Origin: an uncultured Duncaniella sp.
Lineage (GTDB): Bacteria; Bacteroidota; Bacteroidia; Bacteroidales; Muribaculaceae
Direction of reading: 5' to 3'
Length of the DNA stretch: 41,336 nucleotides
Assembly (NCBI GenBank): GCA_910584825.1
Contig: CAJUCI010000023.1
Span: forward strand, 1-41,336
The translations under genes and the position numbers were made by a program. The number at the start of each line of letters is the position of its first letter. The stretch's first letter is position 1. Shown here in pieces: positions 30,869 to 39,107 of this stretch. A model generated the notes under the pieces. It saw only the letters and a program-made list of their open reading frames with translations, searched no databases and was not told the origin of the DNA.

Positions 30869-33289
30869 TTAGAAAATCTTCACCAGCTTGGAGGTGTAGG
30901 ATTTGATGGCAGACTGGAGAGCGGGAATTACCTCGTAATTCTTATCCTCGGTGGCATTGTCAAATGTCCACTGGAAATCGCCCTTGTTCAGGCGTCCTGC
31001 ACCATAGTAGCCCATTACTGTTGCGGGTACATCGGCTGCGGGTATCGGAGTGTAAGAGTGCATGAGCGAGGGGTTGGTGTCGAAATTATCGTAAGTCTTG
31101 CCTCCCTGCTTAGCTTTTACGGTGGCGGGCACCTGCTCGTCGCGTGTCTTGGCCTCGTAGCAGTCAAATTCAACATTGTCAGCGTGGAAAGACACAGGGG
31201 TGGCGAATTTGCTCGGCACTTCGGCATAGAGATTACCGAAGCTCTTGATTATACCGCCGTCCTCTTTCGAGAATGTGCCTTTCTTCTCAGGATTGTTTAT
31301 GTCCGAACCCTGCATTGAGCTGAGCATGGTCTTTTGTGTGTTGCGGAAGAAGTTGTTCTCTACAAATGCACACGACTGATTTGCTGCACCTACGCCATAT
31401 TTTGCAACACCGTCATAGTAGTTGTTCCATACGTGGACGCTCATGGTGCGGATGCGGGGATGGCGAGAGTCGCTGTGGTCAAACCAGTTGTGGTGATAGT
31501 CGATATAGTTGGGACCTGTCTCCGACTTCATGCCGCAGAGCGAGGCCTTGCCGCTGTCCCACAGGTGATTGTATGCAAAAGTTGTGTACTGAGAATCATC
31601 CTTGATGTCAAGGGTGCCGTCGCCCTTCACCTGGTCGGATGCACTGCCGGGCTGGCCATAGAAAAGGTCATTGTGGTGAACCCACAGGTGGCTTGACGAA
31701 TGGATTGAGATTGCATCATCCATGAACCAAAGTACGCCGAGATTGCGGAATTCCACATTGCTAACCTTGTCGATAAGAAGGCCGAAGCCGTGGATGGTTG
31801 CGTCATCGCCGATTCCTTCGAATGTGACAGCAACATTGGTATAGTTCTTACCTTTGATTACAAGGCCTTCTTCTTTGCTTTGGTATGAATCAAGGTCGTC
31901 ACGAGTAACTTTGCCGATGAAACGGATAGCGAGAGGGCGTGTTTCATAGCCTTTCTCGTAGAGATGCAATATGTCTTGAAGTCCGTTGCCTGTTGTCATT
32001 ACAGGATTACCGCTTTTAAGACCTGTCTGAATGTCCAACGATACTGACTTGGCTGTCTCCTTTGTGATGTAGAGCACTCGTGCGCCCTCCTTGAGTTCGC
32101 CGTTCTCCTTATAGGCACCGATGCCGCCGGGGAAGTTGTGGAATGCGAAACCTGAACGGTCGTGGGCTTTGACCTCCATGTCGGCAGCTTCAGAAGCAGA
32201 CGCGGTGTCCTCGTTTCCGCCTACTACGGGCACTACCTTGAGGGTATAGACGTTGGCGGGCAGACCTACCATGTCGGCGCGGCAGTATGTGCCGTAGTCG
32301 CGCACCAGCTCGCGGTCAATCTTGGTATAGTCGGCATACGTGCCACCTTTAATATATACGTTATAGGATGTCGCGCCTGTGAAGGGGTCCCACTTTGCAT
32401 ATACGCTCTCGAGCCAGCCCTTGGCCTCAGTGATATTTACACCTCCGTTGGTGATGTCACCCTCCGAGCCGGTAGGTGCGCTCTTGGAGAACGAGATGAC
32501 ATTGACATTGCGGAGATACTCGTCGGTCCAGTCGGCCACCTTGGGAGTCACGGTCACTTTGCCCGACGCCTTGTCGATGTCTACGCTCTCGAGTTCGGCG
32601 GTGTTGTAATACTTCACCGTGTTGTCAGAGGTTGTGAGCATCATCTGATTGGTCAGCGGGTTCATGGCCACCGAGTGGTCGGGGGTAGAGGGGGTGACGG
32701 GTGTGTCGGGAGTCTCAGGGGCTGTGTTGCCCTCGATGGTGATTGAGTAGAATGCCATGCCATTGCCAGTCGTGATTGTGACCGGGCCGGCTTTGGTTAC
32801 TGTGCCGATGTTGGTTTGACGTTCAGTTGAGGAGGTAAATCCCTTAGTGACCGTGAGGTTGCTCGCGCTGATAGAGCGAGCTTCGGTACTGTTTGCGGTC
32901 TCGCATACAACGGTCACCACGGCACCGGCCGACAGGGACGGTGTTGTGATTGTGAGTTTGCTGCCGTTGAGGCGGAGAGCTGAATTTTGGTCGATGCGAA
33001 TCTTATCGGCGGCTCCTACTGTAAATTTCAGGCCATTGGTCATCTCGAGTTCCGAGCCGTTGGCTTTAAGAGCTGCGTCGGTGATTTTGGCCTTGTTAGC
33101 CCAACGAGTGATGACCACTTCTGTGCCGGTTGAGCTTTTAGTCCAGTTGCCGGTGTCGGAAGTGAGGTTGGCGGCATCTGCTTCAGGAGTCTTGGTGAAG
33201 TCCCATGACTGTGCGTTGGACACGAGTGCGACGAGTGCCACGGTTGCGGCGGTCAGTATGCCGCGGAGTGAGAGTAAAGACTTTTTCAT
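30869..33289 (-). CDS. Multidomain secreted pectate lyase (PL1-type)
   Basis: An 806-residue protein. A signal peptide (about 1-26, ending VSNAQS) leads into a beta-rich module (27-190), then a Pro/Thr linker (191-204, PETPDTPVTPSTPD). An Fn3-like module spans about 295-375 (VYAKWDPFTGATSYNVYIKG), and the C-terminal parallel beta-helix lyase begins near residue 380. The catalytic strip HHNWFDHSDSRHPRIR (599-614) holds the arginines that act as base in PL1 lyases, and acidic residues around GDGTLDIKDD fit the calcium site. It cleaves polygalacturonate by beta-elimination. It ends without a recognisable sorting tail, whereas the small overlapping upstream gene encodes one. Confidence 0.88.
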   Translation of the reverse strand: MKKSLLSLRGILTAATVALVALVSNAQSWDFTKTPEADAANLTSDTGNWTKSSTGTEVVITRWANKAKITDAALKANGSELEMTNGLKFTVGAADKIRIDQNSALRLNGSKLTITTPSLSAGAVVTVVCETANSTEARSISASNLTVTKGFTSSTERQTNIGTVTKAGPVTITTGNGMAFYSITIEGNTAPETPDTPVTPSTPDHSVAMNPLTNQMMLTTSDNTVKYYNTAELESVDIDKASGKVTVTPKVADWTDEYLRNVNVISFSKSAPTGSEGDITNGGVNITEAKGWLESVYAKWDPFTGATSYNVYIKGGTYADYTKIDRELVRDYGTYCRADMVGLPANVYTLKVVPVVGGNEDTASASEAADMEVKAHDRSGFAFHNFPGGIGAYKENGELKEGARVLYITKETAKSVSLDIQTGLKSGNPVMTTGNGLQDILHLYEKGYETRPLAIRFIGKVTRDDLDSYQSKEEGLVIKGKNYTNVAVTFEGIGDDATIHGFGLLIDKVSNVEFRNLGVLWFMDDAISIHSSSHLWVHHNDLFYGQPGSASDQVKGDGTLDIKDDSQYTTFAYNHLWDSGKASLCGMKSETGPNYIDYHHNWFDHSDSRHPRIRTMSVHVWNNYYDGVAKYGVGAANQSCAFVENNFFRNTQKTMLSSMQGSDINNPEKKGTFSKEDGGIIKSFGNLYAEVPSKFATPVSFHADNVEFDCYEAKTRDEQVPATVKAKQGGKTYDNFDTNPSLMHSYTPIPAADVPATVMGYYGAGRLNKGDFQWTFDNATEDKNYEVIPALQSAIKSYTSKLVKIF

Positions 33290-33651
33290 TTCACAAGCAC
33301 TTTTTGACCGTTAACGATGTAGATGCCTGTAGCCAGGCCTTCGGGGGTGTCGGCCACGCGCTGGCCTTTGAGGTTATACACGCCGGTGGCTTTTGTCGGG
33401 TCGGCGATAATCTCGTCGATGGCACTCTGCTCGTCGTGGGTGAGGGCCACGCTTACGAGCGACATGTCAGCCTTGTCGGTGGTGTCGTCAGCATAATTCA
33501 GGATTACGTTGCCGCCGTCAAATGTGATTTTGACCAGCTCCCTTGTCTCAGGGGTGCCGTTGACGGTGGTGACAACCTTTGTGTCGGCCCACATGGCCGA
33601 TGCGCTGCTCAGCATGAGGGCGCATAGAGATAATCTTAAGATTTTTCTCAT
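33286..33651 (-). CDS. Small secreted protein with type IX-like C-terminal sorting motif
   Basis: A 121-residue protein: signal peptide 1-22 (ending SAMWA), a short beta-rich middle (VVTTVNGTPETRELVKITF...), and a tail from about residue 90 reading GVYNLKGQRVADTPEGLATG then IYIVNGQKVLVK. This tail has the NLKGQRV...GIYIVNGKKVL pattern seen at the C-terminus of many secreted Bacteroidota proteins, related to Por/T9SS type A sorting domains. Normally such a tail ends a large protein; here it is almost the whole product. Its stop overlaps the pectate lyase start by four bases, so the two are made together. It could be a separate anchor, partner or relic; none is proved. Confidence 0.75.
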   Translation of the reverse strand: MRKILRLSLCALMLSSASAMWADTKVVTTVNGTPETRELVKITFDGGNVILNYADDTTDKADMSLVSVALTHDEQSAIDEIIADPTKATGVYNLKGQRVADTPEGLATGIYIVNGQKVLVK

Positions 33652-33757
33652 GGTCGGTTAAGGTGAAAATTTATGGTAGAGTGAGATTTAGGTCTGGTGT
33701 ATCGAAACGTGCCGGCTCGTTTGTTCGTTCTTGTGCCGGGACTCCGAGATATATGCA

Positions 33758-33790
33758 GTAGGAGCGGCGGCTTGGACGGGCCGCTCCTAC
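33758..33790. repeat. GTAGGAGC palindromic element (copy 2)
   Basis: A perfect 11-bp stem GTAGGAGCGGC/GCCGCTCCTAC around an 11-base loop, with ATGCA on both sides. The outer arms are identical to the element at 30103. It lies between mscL and the sorting-tail gene and may also terminate mscL. Confidence 0.75.
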
Positions 33791-33813
33791 ATGCATTGAT
33801 GGGGGATGCGTTG

Positions 33814-34239
33814 TTACTTCTTCTCCTTCAGGAGGTCGCGGATTTCGGTGAGGAGCACTTCCTCCTTGGTGGGTTCGGGGGCAGGTGCGGGAGCCTCGGC
33901 CTCTTTACGCTTGAGCTGGTTGATGGCTTTGATGGCCAGGAATATGCAGAATGCAACGATGATGAAGTCGACCACGGTCTGCACCCATGAGCCCCAGTTC
34001 ATCGTGACCTCGGGCTTGAGTATCTCCTGGGTCTGGCCGTCGATGACGGCCTGCTGTATCACCCATTTGTAGTCGGTGAAATTGATGCCGCCGGTAGCCA
34101 CACCGACGAGGGGCATGATGATGTCATCAACGAGCGATGAGATGATTTTGCCGAAAGCGGCACCGATTACAACGCCGACAGCCATGTCGATGACATTGCC
34201 GCGCATCGCAAATTCCTTGAATTCCTTGAAAAATGACAT
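33814..34239 (-). CDS. mscL: Large-conductance mechanosensitive channel
   Basis: A 141-residue inner-membrane protein forming a homopentameric tension-gated pore that releases solutes on osmotic downshock. FKEFAMRGNVIDMAVGVVIG and FGKIISSLVDDIIMPLVG form the N-terminal amphipathic helix and TM1; TM2 is VVDFIIVAFCIFLAIKAIN. The cytoplasmic tail has an Ala/Pro linker and a final helix LLTEIRDLLKEKK. A near-match -7 box (TAACTTCG, minus strand) lies about 37 bases upstream. Confidence 0.96.
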   Translation of the reverse strand: MSFFKEFKEFAMRGNVIDMAVGVVIGAAFGKIISSLVDDIIMPLVGVATGGINFTDYKWVIQQAVIDGQTQEILKPEVTMNWGSWVQTVVDFIIVAFCIFLAIKAINQLKRKEAEAPAPAPEPTKEEVLLTEIRDLLKEKK

Positions 34240-34443
34240 AAAATTAGAGAGGGTTTTGGAAAAATCGAATTTGGTGCGAAGTTACGTAAAAAAGTTGAAA
34301 TATTTTTTGACAGGCATTAAAAAATGCGATATTCGCTACAAAATTGGTAAAATTGGTGAAAAGGCAAAATTCACGCTTTATTAATAATGTATAATGAGGC
34401 AATATTTTCCAGGCAAAAAGATAGCGAATTGGAAAAATATTTG

Positions 34444-34451
34444 TAATTTTG
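34444..34451 (+). promoter_or_regulatory. Candidate -7 box for gapA
   Basis: TAATTTTG, about 75 bases before the ATG, implies a leader near 70 bases, longer than at other genes here. TTGG occurs 12 bases upstream rather than at 19-20. The remaining gap back to mscL is AT-rich and empty. Confidence 0.5.
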
Positions 34452-34526
34452 TCCCGCTTAAACAAGCGTTTCCAAAGGAACTCAATAATCAATTCTAAAA
34501 AATAAAACCCAATTTATTTTTAAATT

Positions 34527-35534
34527 ATGACAAAAATAGGTATCAATGGATTTGGCCGCATCGGCCGGTTCGTGTTCCGTGCATCAACCAAGCGTGATGA
34601 CATCGAGGTAGTTGCTATCAATGACCTCCTCCCCGTTGACTACATGGCTTACATGCTCAAGTATGACACAATGCATGGCCAGTTTGACGGCACTGTTGAC
34701 TACGATATGGAGAAGAGCCTCCTCATCGTTAACGGCAAGCCCATCCGCGTTACCGCATGCAAGAATCCCGCCGAGATTGGCTGGGGTGCTGTAGGTGCAG
34801 AATACGTTGTAGAGTCAACCGGTCTCTTCCTCACCAAGGAGAAGGCTCAGGCTCACATCGAGGCAGGTGCCAAGTATGTGGTTATGTCAGCTCCCTCAAA
34901 GGACGACACCCCCATGTTCGTATGCGGCGTAAACGACGACACCTACGCAGGCCAGCAGTTCGTTTCTAACGCTTCTTGCACCACCAACTGTCTTGCCCCC
35001 ATCGCCAAGGTGCTCAACGACAAGTTCGGCATCACCGAAGGCCTCATGACCACCGTACACTCTACCACCGCTACTCAGAAGACTGTAGACGGTCCCTCAA
35101 TGAAGGACTGGCGTGGTGGCCGTGCCGCTTCAGGCAACATCATCCCCTCATCTACAGGTGCTGCCAAGGCCGTAGGTAAGGTTATCCCCGCCCTCAACGG
35201 CAAGCTCACCGGCATGTCGATGCGTGTCCCCACCCTCGACGTGTCTGTAGTTGACCTCACCTGCAACCTCGCCAAGCCCGCTACCTACGAGGAGATTTGC
35301 GCCGCTATGAAGGAGGCTTCAGAAGGCTCACTCAAGGGTATCCTCGGCTACACTGAGGACGCAGTCGTATCGAGCGACTTCCTCGGCGACACCCGCACTT
35401 CAATCTTCGACGCCAAGGCCGGTATCCAGCTCACCCCGACCTTCGTTAAGGTTGTCAGCTGGTATGACAATGAGATTGGCTACTCTAACAAGGTGCTCGA
35501 CCTCATCGCCCGCATGAAGAAGGTTAACGGCTAA
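34527..35534 (+). CDS. gapA: Glyceraldehyde-3-phosphate dehydrogenase, type I
   Basis: A 335-residue glycolytic enzyme oxidising glyceraldehyde-3-phosphate with NAD and phosphate. The N-terminal Rossmann motif is INGFGRIGR, the catalytic Cys151 is in SNASCTTNCLAP, and later WRGGRAASGNIIPSSTGAAKAVGKV and WYDNEIGYSNKV are typical. Codon choice differs from neighbours, with more GTT, GCT, TCT and GTA, as expected for a very highly expressed gene. A strong terminator follows, so it is monocistronic. Confidence 0.97.
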   Translation: MTKIGINGFGRIGRFVFRASTKRDDIEVVAINDLLPVDYMAYMLKYDTMHGQFDGTVDYDMEKSLLIVNGKPIRVTACKNPAEIGWGAVGAEYVVESTGLFLTKEKAQAHIEAGAKYVVMSAPSKDDTPMFVCGVNDDTYAGQQFVSNASCTTNCLAPIAKVLNDKFGITEGLMTTVHSTTATQKTVDGPSMKDWRGGRAASGNIIPSSTGAAKAVGKVIPALNGKLTGMSMRVPTLDVSVVDLTCNLAKPATYEEICAAMKEASEGSLKGILGYTEDAVVSSDFLGDTRTSIFDAKAGIQLTPTFVKVVSWYDNEIGYSNKVLDLIARMKKVNG

Positions 35535-35560
35535 TAAGCCCGTCATACAACCGACATAAC

Positions 35561-35598
35561 ATCGCCCCCGCACTCCGCCACAGGAGAGCGGGGGCGAT
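35561..35598 (+). terminator. gapA terminator
   Basis: Stem ATCGCCCCCGC/GCGGGGGCGAT (11 bp), one mismatch, then 4 more pairs around a 6-base loop, followed by TTTCTTTATG. Confidence 0.85.
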
Positions 35599-35690
35599 TT
35601 CTTTATGTGTTTACATACGTTAACAAATTTTATTCCCAATACCGCAAATGTTAAATAATATTTAATACATGATGTTTTTTAGCATGAAAA

Positions 35691-35721
35691 TTTGCAGTGA
35701 ATGGAATTCTCCTTACCTTTG
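35691..35721 (+). promoter_or_regulatory. Promoter of a candidate small RNA
   Basis: TTTG, a 19-base spacer and TACCTTTG form a full Bacteroidota promoter with no protein gene downstream before a strong terminator. Confidence 0.7.
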
Positions 35722-35727
35722 TATCAG

Positions 35728-35886
35728 TTTTTCATGGTATTAGATTTAAGGTAAGAAGATTATTCGTCGGGATGACGGATAATTTTTTTATACTTAATCC
35801 CAGGATGCCCTCTGCAAGGGGGTTATTTTGGTTTTACCCCTACGTTCCAAAGGTGCCGTGCGGCATCTTTGGAACGACTTTTTTTT
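35728..35886 (+). ncRNA. Candidate small RNA upstream of uvrA
   Basis: About 159 bases are bounded by a complete promoter and a strong intrinsic terminator. Inside, AAGAAGATTATTCGTC pairs with GACGGATAATTTTTTT around a GGGAT loop (16 pairs including G-U). The 3' hairpin CGTTCCAAAGGTGCC/GGCATCTTTGGAACG (35843-35857 with 35862-35876) has a GTGC loop and one G-U pair and is followed by a T8 run. The only frame inside is a six-codon ATG...TAA. Its ends do not pair, which argues against 6S RNA. uvrA has its own promoter downstream of the terminator, so this is a separate transcript rather than a uvrA leader. Start and end are predictions. Confidence 0.55.
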
Positions 35887-35893
35887 ATTGGTG

Positions 35894-35950
35894 GTGTGTC
35901 ATAATCCAAGAAAGGGATTGTGGTGCCTCCCTTGCCGGGTTATGACACAC
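35894..35950. repeat. Large hairpin between small-RNA terminator and uvrA promoter
   Basis: Outer arms GTGTGTCATAATCC and GGGTTATGACACAC (14 bp with one G-U) enclose an internal loop and an inner stem AAGGGA/TCCCTT with a 10-base loop. It lacks a T tract, so it is not a standard terminator; it may be a second structured RNA element or a protein-binding site. Confidence 0.55.
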
Positions 35951-35984
35951 TTCCAACAACTTCCCGGGCATTTGGGGCCGGGGG

Positions 35985-36015
35985 TTGCAGATGTGACGAA
36001 AATTTTGTAACTTTG
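35985..36015 (+). promoter_or_regulatory. Promoter of uvrA
   Basis: TTG, a 20-base spacer and TAACTTTG, ending 21 bases before the ATG. No SOS-type operator was recognised. Confidence 0.75.
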
Positions 36016-36036
36016 TATGATACAACAATCTGAAAG

Positions 36037-38901
36037 ATGCACAATAACGAACAAAATATCTCCGTACGCGGAGCCAAGGTAAACAATCTCAAAAATATCG
36101 ATGTCGACATCCCGCGCGGCAGCCTGGTGGTAATCACCGGCGTGTCAGGCTCGGGCAAATCGTCGCTCGCATTCGACACCCTCTATGCCGAGGGGCAGCG
36201 GCGTTATGTCGAGAGCCTCAGCAGCTATGCGCGCCAGTTCATGGGCAAGATGCCCAAGCCGGAGTGTACGGCCATACTCGGCCTGCCCCCGGCTATAGCC
36301 ATTGAGCAGAAGGTCAACACGCGCAATCCGCGCAGCACCGTGGGCACATCCACCGAAATCTATGACTATCTGCGTCTGCTCTACGGGCGCGTGGGCCACA
36401 CATTCTCGCCCGTCAGCGGTGAGGAGGTGCGCAAGCACACGGTCGACGATGTCGTGGAGTTTGCCACGAGCTATCCCGACGGCACACGCCTGGCCGTGCT
36501 CGCACCCATCGAGGTGCCCGAGGGGCGCAAGTTCTCATCGCAGCTCGATGTGTTTCTCAAGGCCGGATATGCCCGCATCATGTGTGGTGGCGAGTTTCTC
36601 GAGCTTGAGGAGGTAGTCGCGTCGATGCGCGACGGCAAGTATGCCGGCAGCGACAATCCGGCCGACTATATGCTTGTGGTGGACCGCCTGGCCGTGTCGC
36701 ACGAGGCCGATGAGCTGAGTCGTCTTGCCGACTCGGCCGAAACGGCCTTCTTTGAGGGTCACGACAAGCTCACCCTCATGGTGTGGGACCCCGACAGCGG
36801 CGTGGTGACACGCGAGTTCTCCAAGATATTCGAGGCTGACGGCATGCGTTTTGACGAGCCGACTGACATGATGTTCAACTTCAACAACCCCGTCGGCGCA
36901 TGCCCCACCTGCGGCGGCTTCGGCAAGGTGCTCGGCATCGACGAGCGTCTTGTGGTGCCCAACACCTCGCTCTCGGTCTATGACGAGGCGGTGGCATGCT
37001 GGCGCGGCGAGAAGATGGGGGAGTGGCGTCAGGTGTTTATCCACGACGCCCAGCAGTTCGGATTCCCGATACACACCCCGTATGCCGACCTGACGCAGGA
37101 GCAGAAAGACCTGCTGTGGCACGGCCCGACCTCCGAGCAGATGCGCACGGCACGGCTCACGTATCCCGAGTTCCCGAGCATCGACGAGTTTTTCAGGATG
37201 GTCGACAGCAACCAGTATAAGATACAGTATCGCGTCATGCGCGCCCGCTATCAGGGCAAGACCGTCTGCCCCGTGTGTCACGGTTCGCGTCTGCGCCCCG
37301 AGGCCGGATATGTCCGTGTGGGCGGACGTTCCATAGGCGAACTTGTGCGCATGCCTGTGGCCGAGCTTCAGAAGTTCTTCGCCTCGCTCACCCTCGACGA
37401 GCATGACGCCAAGGTGGCGCGCCGACTGCTCACCGAGATTAACAACCGCATCGGCTATCTCGTCGAGGTGGGTCTCGGCTATCTGACGCTCGACCGTCTG
37501 AGCAACTCGCTCTCGGGCGGCGAGAGCCAGCGTATCAACCTGGCCACATCGCTTGGCAGCAGCCTCGTAGGCTCGCTCTACATTCTTGACGAGCCGTCAA
37601 TCGGTCTGCACTCGCGCGACACGGGTCGACTGATAACGGTGCTAAAGAAGCTGCGCGACCTCGGCAATACCGTCGTGGTGGTGGAGCATGACGAGGAGAT
37701 AATGCGCGAGGCTGACTATCTGATTGACGTAGGCCCTGACGCAGGCCGTCTCGGCGGCGAGATAATCTTCCAGGGGCGTCCGTCGAGCATCGAGGAGCTT
37801 ACCACCGCGCCCGGCGCGAAGGCCAGCTACACCGCTCGCTATCTGAGCGGCGAGCTCACCATACCCGTGCCACGTGAACGCCGCCGCTGGCGCGACTCCA
37901 TCATCATCAAGGGGGCGCGCGAGCACAACCTAAGGGATGTCGACGTGCAGTTTCCGCTCGGCGTGATGACGGTGGTGACGGGCGTGTCAGGCTCGGGCAA
38001 GTCCACACTCGTGCGTGACATACTCTATCGCGCACTCAACCGCAAACTCGGCAATCCCGGCGAGGCTTCGGCGTTTCACCGCGAACTCTCGGGCGACATC
38101 TCGCGCATAAGTGCCGTGGAGTTTGTCGACCAGAACCCTATCGGAAAGTCCACCCGCTCCAATCCGGCCACGTATCTCAAGGCGTTTGACGAGATACGCA
38201 AGCTCTTCGCCTCGACCCAGGGGGCAAAGCAGATGGGCTACACGGCCTCGGACTTCTCGTTCAATTCCGACGGAGGCCGCTGCGAGGCGTGCAAGGGCGA
38301 GGGCACCATCACCATCGAGATGCAGTTTATGGCTGACATCACCATCCCCTGCGACGAATGCCACGGCAAGCGTTATCAGAAGGAGATACTTGAGATAGAG
38401 TATCGCGGCAAGAATATATATGACATCCTCGAGATGACTATCAACCAGGCCATAGAGTTTTTCAGCGAGGAGCAGGGCACTCAGGAGAAGCGCATCGTGC
38501 GCCGTCTCAAGCCCTTGCAGGACGTTGGCCTCGGTTATATCAAAATCGGGCAGAACTCGTCATCGCTCTCGGGTGGTGAGAATCAGCGCGTCAAGCTCGC
38601 CTCGTTCTTTGCCGACGAGTCAAAGCAGCCTACAATGTATATCTTCGACGAGCCTACCACGGGATTGCACTTCAATGACATAGCCACGCTCATGAAGTCG
38701 TTTGACCGTCTCATATCTATGGGGCACACCGTGCTCATCATCGAGCACAATATGGACGTAATCAAGTGTGCCGACTATGTGATAGACATGGGCCCCGAGG
38801 GAGGCGATGCAGGTGGCCGACTGGTAGTCGCCGGTACGCCCGAGGAGGTGGCTGCCTGCCCCGACTCACACACAGGTCGTTACCTGAAGGAAAAGCTGTA
38901 A
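36037..38901 (+). CDS. uvrA: Excinuclease ABC subunit A
   Basis: A 954-residue ABC ATPase that, with UvrB, scans DNA for bulky lesions in nucleotide excision repair. Walker A of the first ATPase is GVSGSGKS (35-42), followed by the UvrA-specific AEGQRRYVESLSSYARQFMG. Zinc modules are CPTCGG...CPVCHGS and CEACKGEG...CDECHGKRY. ABC signatures NSLSGGESQRI and SSLSGGENQRV and Walker B segments YILDEPSIGLH and YIFDEPTTGLH are intact. The second Walker A is again GVSGSGKS. The length is normal. It is monocistronic and followed by a large palindrome. Confidence 0.98.
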   Translation: MHNNEQNISVRGAKVNNLKNIDVDIPRGSLVVITGVSGSGKSSLAFDTLYAEGQRRYVESLSSYARQFMGKMPKPECTAILGLPPAIAIEQKVNTRNPRSTVGTSTEIYDYLRLLYGRVGHTFSPVSGEEVRKHTVDDVVEFATSYPDGTRLAVLAPIEVPEGRKFSSQLDVFLKAGYARIMCGGEFLELEEVVASMRDGKYAGSDNPADYMLVVDRLAVSHEADELSRLADSAETAFFEGHDKLTLMVWDPDSGVVTREFSKIFEADGMRFDEPTDMMFNFNNPVGACPTCGGFGKVLGIDERLVVPNTSLSVYDEAVACWRGEKMGEWRQVFIHDAQQFGFPIHTPYADLTQEQKDLLWHGPTSEQMRTARLTYPEFPSIDEFFRMVDSNQYKIQYRVMRARYQGKTVCPVCHGSRLRPEAGYVRVGGRSIGELVRMPVAELQKFFASLTLDEHDAKVARRLLTEINNRIGYLVEVGLGYLTLDRLSNSLSGGESQRINLATSLGSSLVGSLYILDEPSIGLHSRDTGRLITVLKKLRDLGNTVVVVEHDEEIMREADYLIDVGPDAGRLGGEIIFQGRPSSIEELTTAPGAKASYTARYLSGELTIPVPRERRRWRDSIIIKGAREHNLRDVDVQFPLGVMTVVTGVSGSGKSTLVRDILYRALNRKLGNPGEASAFHRELSGDISRISAVEFVDQNPIGKSTRSNPATYLKAFDEIRKLFASTQGAKQMGYTASDFSFNSDGGRCEACKGEGTITIEMQFMADITIPCDECHGKRYQKEILEIEYRGKNIYDILEMTINQAIEFFSEEQGTQEKRIVRRLKPLQDVGLGYIKIGQNSSSLSGGENQRVKLASFFADESKQPTMYIFDEPTTGLHFNDIATLMKSFDRLISMGHTVLIIEHNMDVIKCADYVIDMGPEGGDAGGRLVVAGTPEEVAACPDSHTGRYLKEKL

Positions 38902-38925
38902 TATCCATCCCCCCAAAAAAGTCCT

Positions 38926-39092
38926 CCGAAAAGGGGACATAAGGACATAAGATACAAAAGCGACAAAAGCCTTTTTTTGAATAAGTCACTGACTTGTCGG
39001 GAATTTAAAATTTTTAATTCTTAATTTTAAATTCTTAATTCAAAAAGCCTTTTGTCGCTTTTGTATCTTATGTCCTTATGTCCCTTTTTCGG
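38926..39092. repeat. 44-bp-arm inverted repeat between uvrA and barrel gene
   Basis: Arms 38926-38969 and 39049-39092 match over 44 bases with one mismatch; they include the tandem word GGACATAA and GATACAAAAGCGACAAAAG. The 79-base centre contains AATTTTTAATTC/AATTTTAAATTC repeats that can fold on their own. Both flanking genes converge here, so the element probably ends transcription in both directions. It encodes no transposase. Confidence 0.9.
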
Positions 39093-39107
39093 GGCGGAGC
39101 TATCTGC

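Noticed and set aside
35728..35886. Small RNA considered as 6S RNA
   Set aside because: The 5' and 3' ends do not pair and there is no long rod with a central open bubble.
35697..35945. An 82-codon plus-strand frame between gapA and uvrA
   Set aside because: It starts before the -7 box of the small-RNA promoter and runs through the terminator hairpin, so it could not be translated from that transcript, and its sequence resembles no protein.
38926..39092. Insertion sequence bounded by 44-bp terminal repeats
   Set aside because: The interior is 79 bases with no coding capacity and no clear target-site duplication, so at most it is a non-autonomous element.
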